Assembly (NCBI GenBank): GCA_019745975.1
Contig: JAIESQ010000185.1
Span: 1-43,594 of the forward strand
Direction of reading: 5' to 3'
Origin: Pirellulales bacterium
GTDB lineage: Bacteria; Planctomycetota; Planctomycetia; Pirellulales; JAEUIK01
DNA: 43,594 nt
A program made the position numbers and the translations under genes. The notes under the pieces are model-generated. The model worked only from the letters and a program-made list of their open reading frames with translations. It ran no database searches and was not told the DNA's origin. Below are positions 33,053 through 43,520 of the stretch, piece after piece (the first letter of the stretch is position 1; each line of letters opens with the position of its first letter).

Positions 33053-33841
33053 CTAAGGCGCTCCGTCGGTTGATTTCTCAGTCACGCCCAGCGCGCGAAA
33101 AGCGCCGAGCCAGATCAATCCCGCACAGCCGATAGTGACGCCATAAACCGCAAGATACCCTGCTGGCCGCCAATCCCAGCGGACGTAAACGATCGCCGGC
33201 ATGACCAACAGTGCGCTGGTCACGGCGATTCGCCAGACGCGACACTTCGGGGGCATCAGGATACCCAGAATTCCCAAGGCGAGTGCGGCCAGCACAACTT
33301 GCACGATCCAGGCGCGAGGTAGGTCAGGCACTTGGAGGTTGAACCACCGTCCCGCAGCCATAACGACCGCCAGTAGCGTCGCCATCACGAACAACTCTTT
33401 TAGCGAAATTTGATTGCGGCGCGCCGTTTGGTCGGATGCGGCCGCATCTTGCGAACGGACCAACCTCGGCGCGACCCGCAGTCGTGCGAGTGCGAAATAA
33501 ACCACGACCAGCGCGACTTGATGCACCAGGGCCGTGGCCAGCAGCATGACCGCGTTATTGCGCCCCCCGACGACACCAGCGTAGAGCAAGTCAGCGCCAG
33601 CCAGCACTATGAGGCGGGTGAACAATCGCGCATCGGCCGCAACGAACCAGCAAGCGGCGAGCGTAATGTGGACGAATGCCAGGTTCCAACGTAATTCCCC
33701 GATAGAACCCTCAAATCCTGTAAGCGCAATGCTCCCCCACAAGGCGCCGTCGAGCAGCATCGCCACGAAGACCAGGATCGTGAGTCGATTCGACTTCGCC
33801 GAAGTGACTTCGTCGAGCCGAGGTTGCCTGGATGAGGTCAT
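33053..33841 (-). CDS. Integral membrane protein, unknown function
   Basis: 262 aa with about seven hydrophobic segments. After a polar N-terminus and four membrane segments there is a hydrophilic loop (RSQDAAASDQTARR), then NQISLKELFVMATLLAVVMAAGRW, a motif I recall as common in planctomycete membrane proteins, and three further segments. There are no catalytic residues I can identify. The start at 33841 lies 36 bp after the small gene upstream, so the two may be co-transcribed. There is no strong ribosome binding site. Confidence 0.7.
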   Translation of the reverse strand: MTSSRQPRLDEVTSAKSNRLTILVFVAMLLDGALWGSIALTGFEGSIGELRWNLAFVHITLAACWFVAADARLFTRLIVLAGADLLYAGVVGGRNNAVMLLATALVHQVALVVVYFALARLRVAPRLVRSQDAAASDQTARRNQISLKELFVMATLLAVVMAAGRWFNLQVPDLPRAWIVQVVLAALALGILGILMPPKCRVWRIAVTSALLVMPAIVYVRWDWRPAGYLAVYGVTIGCAGLIWLGAFRALGVTEKSTDGAP

Positions 33842-33877
33842 CGGTCAAGGTGCGAGCGAACACTACGCCGGGAGCGA

Positions 33878-34147
33878 TCAATTCGCCAGCGAGAGCCGGG
33901 CCTTGGCCTGAACGAGATTGAGAAACTGGCCCACGCGCAGGTACTTGTCCAGTTCGGCCCGTTCGGATGGCGCGAGTTCTCCGAGGCGGTTTCGTTCCGC
34001 CAGCGCATTCATGCGGTCGACCGCTTGCGGACGGAAATGCAGTGTCAGCAGGGAGCGAGCAGCTTCGGCAGGCAGGTCGCCATCGTTGTCGGCGACCACG
34101 GCCGAGAGAATGTCGGCTTCGCTGATGTTGTCGCTGGTACTGCTCAT
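33878..34147 (-). CDS. Small conserved planctomycete-type protein
   Basis: About 89 aa from the ATG at 34147. It shows a pattern that I recall from many planctomycete genomes: a short acidic N-terminus, DLPAEAARSLLTLHF, RMNALAERNRLGELAPSERAELDKYLRVGQFLNLVQAKARLSL. It is predicted to be all-helical and cytoplasmic. In other genomes such proteins are often next to an HNH-type small gene; none is seen here. The function is unknown. The frame is open 22 codons further upstream without a better start. Confidence 0.75.
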   Translation of the reverse strand: MSSTSDNISEADILSAVVADNDGDLPAEAARSLLTLHFRPQAVDRMNALAERNRLGELAPSERAELDKYLRVGQFLNLVQAKARLSLAN

Positions 34148-34464
34148 GAAGGTAGTATAACGCATGCCTGGAGCCGTCGTTGTGCGCTTGCTCATCCAGT
34201 TGAGTGACGCCACGCATTGCAGCGAATCTCCGCACCGTTGCGTATTTCGCCGGCAGGGTGGGGCGAGGTGACTGCGCGGCTCTCGAAAACTTCATCCGCG
34301 TTTTGGGGCACCGGCGGTTGGCTGGCCTTTACGCCCCCAGCCGACGGCCCGATAATTGCTACACGGTAACGGTTTGCGCCCCGCCGCGGGTGGCGGCCGA
34401 TTGACCGGTCGCCACGTCCGCCCCCGGGCAATTCAAATCTCGAATCTCGACAAGGTCGTGCCAC
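34148..34464. other. Intergenic region between the divergent small gene and aceE
   Basis: 317 bp. It holds the aceE promoter (34328-34356) and a leader of about 100 nt. I see no gene and no recognisable riboswitch. Confidence 0.5.
34328..34356 (+). promoter_or_regulatory. Sigma70-type promoter of aceE
   Basis: TTTACG (34328-34333; four of six matches to the -35 consensus), a 17-bp spacer and GATAAT (34351-34356; five of six matches to -10). The transcript would start near 34363. Confidence 0.6.
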
Positions 34465-37185
34465 GTGAGCATTAAAGAACGCCCCCCCGCCCCCGTGACG
34501 CAAGCCGACATCATCCGCACGGGAGAGGACGTCGACCCGGCCGAGACGAGCGAATGGCTCGAATCGCTGCAGTATGTGCTCGACACCAAGGGGCCCGAGC
34601 GGGTGAAGTACCTGCTGTCGATCCTCGACGAAGTGGCCTACCGCCAGGGGGTCGATCTGCCGTTCACGGCCAACACGCCCTATGTAAACACGATCCCGGC
34701 CGACAAGCAGCCGATCTTCCCTGGCAATCGCGACATCGAGCGGCGCATCAAAAGCATCCTGCGCTGGAACGCCATGGCGATGGTCGTGCGGGCCAACCGC
34801 ATGAGCCCCGGGATCGGCGGGCACATCTCGACCTATGCTTCGGCGGCCACGCTTTACGAGATTGGCTTCAACCATTTCTTCCGCGGCAAGAGCAACGACT
34901 ACTCGGGCGACCAGGTCTACTTTCAGGGGCACGCCTCGCCGGGGATTTACGCGAGAGCGTTTCTCGAAGGCCGGCTCAGCGAAGAGCAGCTCGAGTATTT
35001 CCGTCGCGAGCTGGCGCCCGACGGTGGGCTGTCGAGCTATCCGCACCCCTGGCTAATGCCAGGGTTCTGGGAATTCCCCACGGTGTCGATGGGGCTGGGG
35101 CCGATCATGGCCATTTACCAGGCGCGGTTCAACAAGTACCTGACCGATCGCAAGCTGAAGGATTGCAGCCGCTCGCACGTCTGGTGCTTCATGGGCGATG
35201 GCGAGACCGACGAGCCCGAGTCGCTGGGCGCGATCACGCTGGCGTCGCGCGAGAAGCTCGACAATTTGATCTTCGTGATCAACTGCAATCTGCAGCGGCT
35301 CGACGGCCCGGTGCGCGGCAACGGCAAGATCATCCAGGAGCTCGAGGCGATCTTCCGCGGCGCCGGCTGGAACGTGATCAAGGTGATTTGGGGAGACGAG
35401 TGGGACGCGCTGTTGGCCCGCGACAAGACCGGCATTCTCGTGCAACGGATGGGGGAAGTCGTCGACGGCGAGTATCAGAAGTACGTGGTCAGCTCGGGCG
35501 AGTACATTCGCGAACATTTCTTCGGCGTACACCCGGCGCTGCGGGCGCTGGCGGCGCCGTTGTCGGACGAAAAGATCAAGCGGATGCGCCGCGGCGGCCA
35601 TGAGCCGGAGAAGGTCTATGCAGCTTACAAGGCCGCCGTCGAATGCCAGGGCAAGCCGACGGTGATCCTGGCCAAGACGATCAAAGGATACGGCCTGGGC
35701 GAAGTCGGCGAAGGGCGCAACGTCACACATCAGCAGAAGAAGCTGAACGAAGACGAGCTGCGCGAGTTTCGCACGCGGTTCGGCATTCCGATTTCGGATG
35801 AAGAAGTAGCCGACGCGCCGTTCTATCGCCCGCCCGACGACAGCCCCGAGATGAAGTATCTGCGGGCCCGCCGCGAAGAATTGGGGGGTTACGTGCCGGG
35901 ACGGCCGATGGTGCCAATGCCGATCGAAGTGCCTGAACTGGCCGAATACAAGGAGTTTCTCGAAGCCAGTGGCGATCGCGAAGTGTCGACGACAATGGCC
36001 TTCGTGCGGCTGTTCAGCAAACTCTTGAAGGACAAAAAGATCGGCAAGCTGATCGTGCCGATCGTGCCTGACGAGTCGCGCACATTTGGCATGGAGGCCT
36101 TGTTCCGGCAATGCGGCATCTACGCGGCGACCGGGCAGCTTTACGAGCCGGTTGATTCGGACCAGTTGCTTTACTATCGCGAAGCCAAGGACGGCCAGAT
36201 TCTCGAAGAGGGGATCACCGAGGCGGGCTCGATGTCGTCGTTCATCGCCGCTGGCACGGCCTACGCCACGCATGGCATCGAGATGATTCCGTTCTTCATC
36301 TATTACTCGATGTTCGGTTTTCAGCGCGTGGGGGATTTGATCTGGGCCGCCGGCGACTCGAGGGCCAAGGGCTTTTTGCTCGGTGGCACCGCCGGCCGCA
36401 CGACGCTCAACGGCGAAGGCTTGCAGCACCAGGACGGCCACAGCCACCTGATCGCCATGGGCTTTCCGCACGTACGGGCGTACGATCCGGCTTTCTCCTA
36501 CGAAACGACCGCCATCGTCATGGATGGCTTGCAGCGGATGTACCACCGCGGCGAAGACTGCATCTACTACATCACGCTGCAGAATGAAAACTACAAAATG
36601 CCGGCGATGCCGCCGGGGGTCGAGCAAGGGATCGTCGAAGGGATGTACAAGCTGTCGACAACCGACTGCGGGGCGCACCGGCCGCGCGTGCAGTTGCTGG
36701 GGAGCGCCGCGATCCTGCGCGAGGCGTTGCGGGCCCAGGAGATCCTGGCCACGAAGTACGAAGTTTCGAGCAACGTGTGGAGCGTCACCAGCTACAAGGA
36801 GCTGCGCCGCTCGGCCCAGGCAGCGCGCCATTTCAATCTGCTGCATCCGCAGGAAACGCCGCGGAAGAGTTACCTCGAACAGGTGCTCGAAGGCGAAAGC
36901 GGGCCGTTCATCGCCGCCAGCGACAACGTGCAGCAAGTGCCCGAGGCGATCGACGCCTGGGTGCCGGGAGGATTGTTCGTGCTGGGGACCGACGGCTTCG
37001 GCCGCAGCGACACGCGCGAGGGGTTGCGGCGGTTGTTCGAGGTCGACGCCGAGTGCATCACCGTGGCCGCGTTGTGGCAGTTGGTGCCGACCGGGCAGTT
37101 CGACCGGGCCCAGGTCGCCCGCGCGATTCGCGATTTGCGGATCGATCCGGAGAAGCTCGACCCCGCGGCGCTCCGCGAACAGTAA
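34465..37185 (+). CDS. aceE: Pyruvate dehydrogenase E1, homodimeric type
   Basis: 906 aa, starting with GTG. E1 decarboxylates pyruvate with thiamine diphosphate and passes the acetyl group to the lipoyl arm of E2. The long single-chain form (about 900 aa) is the gammaproteobacterial AceE type rather than the alpha/beta type. The thiamine diphosphate and Mg motif is GDGETDEPES (about residues 245-254) with NCNLQRLDGPVRGNGK following; the N-terminal DIERRIKSILRWNAMAMVVRAN and later EGLQHQDGHSHL are family landmarks. aceF follows after 173 bp containing a family 1 hairpin. A promoter is at 34328-34356. Confidence 0.96.
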   Translation: MSIKERPPAPVTQADIIRTGEDVDPAETSEWLESLQYVLDTKGPERVKYLLSILDEVAYRQGVDLPFTANTPYVNTIPADKQPIFPGNRDIERRIKSILRWNAMAMVVRANRMSPGIGGHISTYASAATLYEIGFNHFFRGKSNDYSGDQVYFQGHASPGIYARAFLEGRLSEEQLEYFRRELAPDGGLSSYPHPWLMPGFWEFPTVSMGLGPIMAIYQARFNKYLTDRKLKDCSRSHVWCFMGDGETDEPESLGAITLASREKLDNLIFVINCNLQRLDGPVRGNGKIIQELEAIFRGAGWNVIKVIWGDEWDALLARDKTGILVQRMGEVVDGEYQKYVVSSGEYIREHFFGVHPALRALAAPLSDEKIKRMRRGGHEPEKVYAAYKAAVECQGKPTVILAKTIKGYGLGEVGEGRNVTHQQKKLNEDELREFRTRFGIPISDEEVADAPFYRPPDDSPEMKYLRARREELGGYVPGRPMVPMPIEVPELAEYKEFLEASGDREVSTTMAFVRLFSKLLKDKKIGKLIVPIVPDESRTFGMEALFRQCGIYAATGQLYEPVDSDQLLYYREAKDGQILEEGITEAGSMSSFIAAGTAYATHGIEMIPFFIYYSMFGFQRVGDLIWAAGDSRAKGFLLGGTAGRTTLNGEGLQHQDGHSHLIAMGFPHVRAYDPAFSYETTAIVMDGLQRMYHRGEDCIYYITLQNENYKMPAMPPGVEQGIVEGMYKLSTTDCGAHRPRVQLLGSAAILREALRAQEILATKYEVSSNVWSVTSYKELRRSAQAARHFNLLHPQETPRKSYLEQVLEGESGPFIAASDNVQQVPEAIDAWVPGGLFVLGTDGFGRSDTREGLRRLFEVDAECITVAALWQLVPTGQFDRAQVARAIRDLRIDPEKLDPAALREQ

Positions 37186-37223
37186 AGCTAGAATCAATTC
37201 GAGATGCGAACTTGACCGGATGC

Positions 37224-37299
<76 letters not shown>

Positions 37300-37358
37300 G
37301 CGCGAACCGTAAAGCTTGCCAAGAACCACGCGAATCACCGACAAGGAATGCGACCGGT

Positions 37359-38912
37359 ATGGCGACTGATTTCAAACTTCCGGATTTGGGCGAGAACATC
37401 GAATCGGGGGACGTGCTCAACGTGCTCGTCGCCGAAGGGGATGTGATCGAGCCCGAGCAGAACGTCGTTGAGATCGAAACCGACAAGGCGACGGTCGAAG
37501 TGCCATGCCCGGTAGGCGGGCGCGTCACCAAGATCCACGTGCAGCCGGGAGACACGATCGAAGTCGGTGGCGTGATCCTGTCGGTCGACGAGTCGGGGGG
37601 TGGCGGCTCGGGTTCGGCGGCGCCGGCAGAGAAGACGTCGGGCGCGGCGGCGGGATCGAGCGGACAGTCGAACAAACCAGCGGGCAAGCCGGCGGCCACG
37701 AAGAGTGAATCGAAGCGCGGCGGTTCTCAAGCCTCAAACGGGCGGAAAGCTGCCTTCGGGGAGGACGAAACCCGCGATGACGATGATGCCGGCGATGAGC
37801 CGGCGCCGGCGCGCCGCGCCCCCGTCGAGGCGAAGCGCCCCGCGGCGCCGCGCGCGGATGGCCACAAGCGCGAGGACGAACATGAAGAGCCGGCGCCGCG
37901 CGCTGTTTCGCGCCCCACGGGCCCGGCCCGACCGGCCGTGCCGGCGCTCGAAGGTCAGGACGATCCGCAGGCCGATCTGGTGCCGCATGCCGCGGCCAGC
38001 CCAATGATTCGCCGTTTTGCGCGCGAGTTGGGGGTCGATCTCAATCATGTGACGGGCACCGGCCCTGGCGGGCGCATTCAGCGCGAAGACGTGGTGGCGG
38101 CGGTTCGCCAGGCGCATGCGGCGCCGACTGCCGCGGCTGTGCCGGCGCGCCCCAAGCCGCGGCCGAAGCCGCCTGGCGGTGTCGAGGATGAAGACAAGTT
38201 CGGCGCTATCCGCCGTGAACGGCTCACGAAAATCCGCAAGACGATCGCCACGAACATGGCGCGGTCGTCGGAAACGATTCCGCATGTCACGAACTTCGAC
38301 GACGCCGACATCACCGAGCTGGATCAGATCCGCCGCGAGAGCATCGCCGATTACGTCGGCGCGAACTTGAAGCTGACGATGATGCCCTTCGTGATGAAGG
38401 CGGTCGCCCATGCGTTGAAGCTGCACCCAATGCTCAATGCCATGCTCGACCTGGAAAACGAGGAGATCGTCTACAAGCAGTATGTGAACCTGGGGGTGGC
38501 GGTCGACACCGATCGTGGGCTGGTCGTGCCGGTGGTGCGCAACATCGAACTGATGGGCATTCCGCAGTTGGCGCAGGCACTCGGTAAAGTGTCGGAGAAG
38601 GCGCGGACCAACACGTTCACGCTCGACGACCTGCGCGGCGGGACGTTCACGATCAGCAACCTGGGGGCGGTCGGCGGCACCTACTCGACGCCGATCATCA
38701 ACTGGCCCGAGGTGGCGGTGCTGTTGTTGGGCCGCTCGCGCAAGCTGCCGGTGGTGGTCGACGACGAGGTCAAGATTCGGCTGATGATGCCGCTGTCGAT
38801 CTCGTACGATCACCGCTTGATCGACGGGGCGACGGCCGCGCGGTTCTTGAACGAGGTGATTTCGTTCTTGCAGAACCCGGGGCGGCTGCTGCTGGCGCCG
38901 GTGGTGGGGTAG
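37359..38912 (+). CDS. aceF: Dihydrolipoamide acetyltransferase (E2)
   Basis: 517 aa from the ATG at 37359. It has one lipoyl domain (residues 1-78) with the lipoylated Lys43 in ETDKATVEVP. A long Ala/Pro/Arg/Glu-rich swinging linker follows (about 80-205), then the E1/E3-binding domain (about 210-250: ASPMIRRFARELGVDLNHV, GPGGRIQREDV), a second linker and the catalytic core ending in SYDHRLIDGATAARF with the active His near residue 485. E2 forms the complex core. E. coli AceF has three lipoyl domains; one is common elsewhere. The frame is open far upstream into aceE, but the lipoyl N-terminus fixes the start. Confidence 0.95.
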   Translation: MATDFKLPDLGENIESGDVLNVLVAEGDVIEPEQNVVEIETDKATVEVPCPVGGRVTKIHVQPGDTIEVGGVILSVDESGGGGSGSAAPAEKTSGAAAGSSGQSNKPAGKPAATKSESKRGGSQASNGRKAAFGEDETRDDDDAGDEPAPARRAPVEAKRPAAPRADGHKREDEHEEPAPRAVSRPTGPARPAVPALEGQDDPQADLVPHAAASPMIRRFARELGVDLNHVTGTGPGGRIQREDVVAAVRQAHAAPTAAAVPARPKPRPKPPGGVEDEDKFGAIRRERLTKIRKTIATNMARSSETIPHVTNFDDADITELDQIRRESIADYVGANLKLTMMPFVMKAVAHALKLHPMLNAMLDLENEEIVYKQYVNLGVAVDTDRGLVVPVVRNIELMGIPQLAQALGKVSEKARTNTFTLDDLRGGTFTISNLGAVGGTYSTPIINWPEVAVLLLGRSRKLPVVVDDEVKIRLMMPLSISYDHRLIDGATAARFLNEVISFLQNPGRLLLAPVVG

Positions 38913-38924
38913 GGGGGTGTAGGA

Positions 38925-39093
38925 ATGTCCAATCCGCTTGCTGCCTGCCCTAGCGGCACTGTCGCTTGACGACAAGTATGCGGCTTTCGAGGCGAGGAAC
39001 GGGGGCACGGTCATTGATGGGAACGATGAGACCGTGATTGATTGGATTCTGCGCTCGCATCCACGGACGCCTCCCGTGCCGCTTATCCGCTGA
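38925..39093 (+). pseudogene. Possible remnant of a small coding sequence
   Basis: A frame without ATG or GTG reads LLPALAALSLDDKYAAFEA and then ARNGGTVIDGNDETVIDWIL, ending in TGA at about 39093. The codon pattern looks coding, yet there is no good start apart from a TTG near 38936. It may be the tail of a gene lost when aceF and the ATPase became neighbours, or chance. Confidence 0.25.
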
Positions 39094-39100
39094 ATAACTA

Positions 39101-40597
39101 CTAGAAAAGCAGCATTTGGCCGTCGGCTTCTTTGCTCACCGCCCGCGCGAGCCGATTCTGAAGCGCTTTTTGAGTTTGGCATCCGACGGCGAGGAAAAAC
39201 GCATCGAGCGGAACTCGTCCGGGGGCATCGAGAGTAGGCTGTTCAATGTAGTCGAAGTCCCCGATCACGTAACAACAACCGCGAAATCGAGGGTGTTCCT
39301 CCTGAAATACCTCAATGGCCTTCTGGGAGTGCGTTCGAGACACGGTTATCTCAAACGCCAACGGGTCATCCGGGTGATCGTAGATTAAATCGACCTCGCA
39401 CTTCTTCGCGTTTCGCCAATGGTAAAGGCGTACCTGCTCTTGATACGCCAGTGCCCGAAGATGGCTAGCCGCCATGTTCTCAACAAGAGCGCCCATTTCC
39501 GCCGTGTCACTTAGGGGTGAAATCCCGCGAAGCAGCGCGGCATCGCGAACGGCGCCATCGACGAAGTACAGCCGTTTTCCGCGGCGTTGAATAGCTTCTT
39601 CGGATGACGAGTAATTCGACAACGTAAATACAATGAATGCTCGTTCCAGGAAATCGACGTACCGATCAACCGTGGGGGCTCCCATTTCTAGGCTCTTGCC
39701 AACGTTGTTCGGTGACAGAACTCCGGTCATTTGGCCAGCAAGGACGTACAGTAATCGTTCAAGCTTCGCCGGATCCTGAATCGAAAACGCTTGTGGAATG
39801 TCCTTGTAAAGTGCCTTTTCAATCGCGTCTGTTCTGAGAACTCGCTGCGATCGCAGTAGTTCAGATGCTTCATCGGTGGGGCGCTCGTGTAGCAGAAGCT
39901 CCGGAAACCCTCCCGTCAGCAAGAAATGTCGCCGGCTTTCGCGTAAATCGGGTAGCGGTTCTTTTCTTTCGATCCAGTTGTGAAGCGTTTGCCCAAGCGA
40001 ATCGGCACAGGGCATCGAATAAGGCACCTTCTTTAGATCGAGATACTCGGTGAGCAAATAGGGAGCTAGATACTGCTCGTCCCAGCGGCCGACCCCGCTT
40101 TCCGTCCCGCGCTGGCGGATGGTCGCCGTCGCGCTCGACGTTCCGACAATTCGAACCGGCCAGCGCTCATCAAAGAAGGTCTTTAGCCATAGGTCCCAGT
40201 TGTCCGCGTAGGTGAGCTCGTCCAAAAAGACGTAGGCTGGCCTTTCGAGTGTTGCCGGCGACGCAGCCATGATTTGGCGGACCAAGTCGCCCAGCGGCCA
40301 ATCGAGAAGTAACGGATGGTCTAGCCGGAGCCACCAAAGCCTCCTCGGGTTCTTTTGTCGGTCGAGCAGTTGCTTGACCGTTTGATACATCACGGTTGTC
40401 TTGCCGACACGGCGCGGCCCAAGAATGATCTGGTGCCGACGGAGCCCCGTGTCCAGGAGCGTTTCCCACAACATATTGGCAAGCGGCCGCAAAACGGGGG
40501 GAGCGAGCTCCTCAGAAACCGTCCCCATTGTTTGCCACGGGTTCTGATCGCGAACCAGGTTGTTGTAGTCCGTCGGTTTCGGGCGCCATTTCGTCAT
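39101..40597 (-). CDS. AAA ATPase with DUF4143 domain
   Basis: 498 aa. The N-terminal AAA_14-type module has Walker A ILGPRRVGKTT (Gly60-Thr67) and Walker B AYVFLDELTYADNWD (Asp126-Glu127), then a sensor-like VGTSSATATI. The C-terminal half fits DUF4143: a winged-helix-like segment (NNVGKSLEMGAPTVDRYVDFLERAFIVFTL) and a nuclease-like fold (KCEVDLIYDH...AFEITVS). Such proteins are frequent in mobile or accessory DNA and their role is unsettled. The base composition is clearly lower in GC than the genes on either side, a sign of acquisition. An 11-bp perfect inverted repeat lies 24 bp upstream of the start. Confidence 0.88.
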   Translation of the reverse strand: MTKWRPKPTDYNNLVRDQNPWQTMGTVSEELAPPVLRPLANMLWETLLDTGLRRHQIILGPRRVGKTTVMYQTVKQLLDRQKNPRRLWWLRLDHPLLLDWPLGDLVRQIMAASPATLERPAYVFLDELTYADNWDLWLKTFFDERWPVRIVGTSSATATIRQRGTESGVGRWDEQYLAPYLLTEYLDLKKVPYSMPCADSLGQTLHNWIERKEPLPDLRESRRHFLLTGGFPELLLHERPTDEASELLRSQRVLRTDAIEKALYKDIPQAFSIQDPAKLERLLYVLAGQMTGVLSPNNVGKSLEMGAPTVDRYVDFLERAFIVFTLSNYSSSEEAIQRRGKRLYFVDGAVRDAALLRGISPLSDTAEMGALVENMAASHLRALAYQEQVRLYHWRNAKKCEVDLIYDHPDDPLAFEITVSRTHSQKAIEVFQEEHPRFRGCCYVIGDFDYIEQPTLDAPGRVPLDAFFLAVGCQTQKALQNRLARAVSKEADGQMLLF

Positions 40598-40620
40598 ACA
40601 GCTAGCTTACGCCAGCATCC

Positions 40621-40651
40621 AAGATAAGCAACATATAAGTTTGCTTATCTT
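40621..40651. promoter_or_regulatory. Operator-like perfect inverted repeat before the AAA/DUF4143 gene
   Basis: AAGATAAGCAA (40621-40631), a nine-base centre, then TTGCTTATCTT (40641-40651). A third half-site TTAAGCAAC follows at about 40659-40667. The block is AT-rich in a GC-rich setting and spans the likely -10 region of the minus-strand promoter (TTATAT in the centre). Confidence 0.65.
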
Positions 40652-40967
40652 CCATAATTAAGCAACAATCGACGCGGGATAGTTGGCTTAAATCCTGCTA
40701 GTGCCCGTTTGGCCAGACTTCGGCGGCCGTGATCGATTCCCCCCTCGCCGCGAGGAAGGGTGCATCGTGCGCTCGCTTGCGCAAGATCGACGGATAGCCC
40801 AGCAAGCTTTGAGCAAAGCGCGAGAGGGAAGCGGTGGCGTGCGGCTAGCAGTCGACTATCTTGGGCGGGATTGCGCGGCGAAATCTTGCTGCCGCGGTTT
40901 CCACTACCTGCCCCCCGAGATAGCGATCAAACATGCTCCGAGAACGTCCGCTTTTCTTTCGTAACGC
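40652..40967. other. Intergenic region between the ATPase and the GH31 gene
   Basis: About 316 bp. Apart from a third operator half-site near 40660 I see no gene, terminator or repeat. Open frames here lack ribosome binding sites and family motifs. Confidence 0.4.
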
Positions 40968-42858
<1,891 letters not shown>

Positions 42859-42875
42859 GGCAGGGGGGAGCGGGC

Positions 42876-43199
42876 ATGTCGGACGGATCGAATCTCTTTG
42901 CCGGCTTGCCTGCGGAGTTGCCCGAGGAGTTACTCGAGACGCTGATCGAAGCCGAGGGTGCGCGGATTGAGCGGATCGTGTCGCGGGGGCATGCTTCGCC
43001 AGCGGGGTTCTGGTACGACCAGCCGCAAAATGAATGGGTGCTGGTGCTGCAAGGGGCCGCGCGGCTGCTGATTGAAGGGGGCGAACCGTTGGAGCTCGGC
43101 GCCGGGTCTTACGTCAACATTCCGGCGCACACGCGGCATCGGGTGGAATGGACCGACCCCGCGCAGCCGACGATCTGGTTGGCGGTGCATTATGGGTAG
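42876..43199 (+). CDS. Cupin-domain protein
   Basis: A 107-aa single-domain protein. ENEWVLVLQ-type first cupin motif (QNEWVLVLQGAARLLIEGGEPLELGAGSYVNIPAHTRHRVEW) and HTRHRV as the second, so the two-motif small beta-barrel is complete, though the first motif lacks the usual His pair. GGGGGGAG lies six bases before the ATG, a strong ribosome binding site. It follows the GH31 gene closely and is probably co-transcribed. Sugar or metal binding is possible; the ligand is unknown. Confidence 0.88.
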   Translation: MSDGSNLFAGLPAELPEELLETLIEAEGARIERIVSRGHASPAGFWYDQPQNEWVLVLQGAARLLIEGGEPLELGAGSYVNIPAHTRHRVEWTDPAQPTIWLAVHYG

Positions 43200-43300
43200 C
43201 TCACGCGGAGGCGCGGAGAACGCGGAGCAAGTGATGGTGCTCCGCATGACCACGTGACCGAATAATCCCTCGCTGCGCTTCGGGCTGGTGTGTCGCCGCG

Positions 43301-43483
43301 TCACTCCCCTTCGGCCCAGACGCTCGCTTGCCCGTCTTCGTCGAATTCGACATGCACCACGTTCGGGCGGCAGCAGACCGGGCAGTCCTCGACGTATTCC
43401 TGGCTCGAACCGGCCGAGAGGTCCAAAGGCACGACGATCTCCTCGCCGCAGGCATCACAGACGTAACTGGCTTCGTCGTGCAT
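43301..43483 (-). CDS. CPXCG-motif cysteine-rich protein
   Basis: A 60-aa protein. Two Cys pairs, CDACGE near the start and CPVCCRPN in the middle, make a small zinc ribbon; an acidic C-terminus follows (VEFDEDGQASVWAEGE). It matches the CPXCG family of short conserved proteins with unknown function. The start at 43483 (MHDEASYVC) is preferred over an open extension of 20 codons that lacks the motif. The proposed group II intron end lies 38 bp upstream. Confidence 0.85.
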   Translation of the reverse strand: MHDEASYVCDACGEEIVVPLDLSAGSSQEYVEDCPVCCRPNVVHVEFDEDGQASVWAEGE

Positions 43484-43520
43484 GGGAAAACCACGGATCA
43501 ATTGGTTACCACGGATTACA

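Noticed and set aside
40701-40964. An 87-codon frame in the gap before the GH31 gene
   Set aside because: No ribosome binding site, no domain, and composition like random GC-rich DNA.
43268-43293. CCTCGCTGCGCTTCGGGCTG as another dispersed repeat
   Set aside because: I recall similar sequence from planctomycete genomes, but only one copy is in the window, so it cannot be supported.
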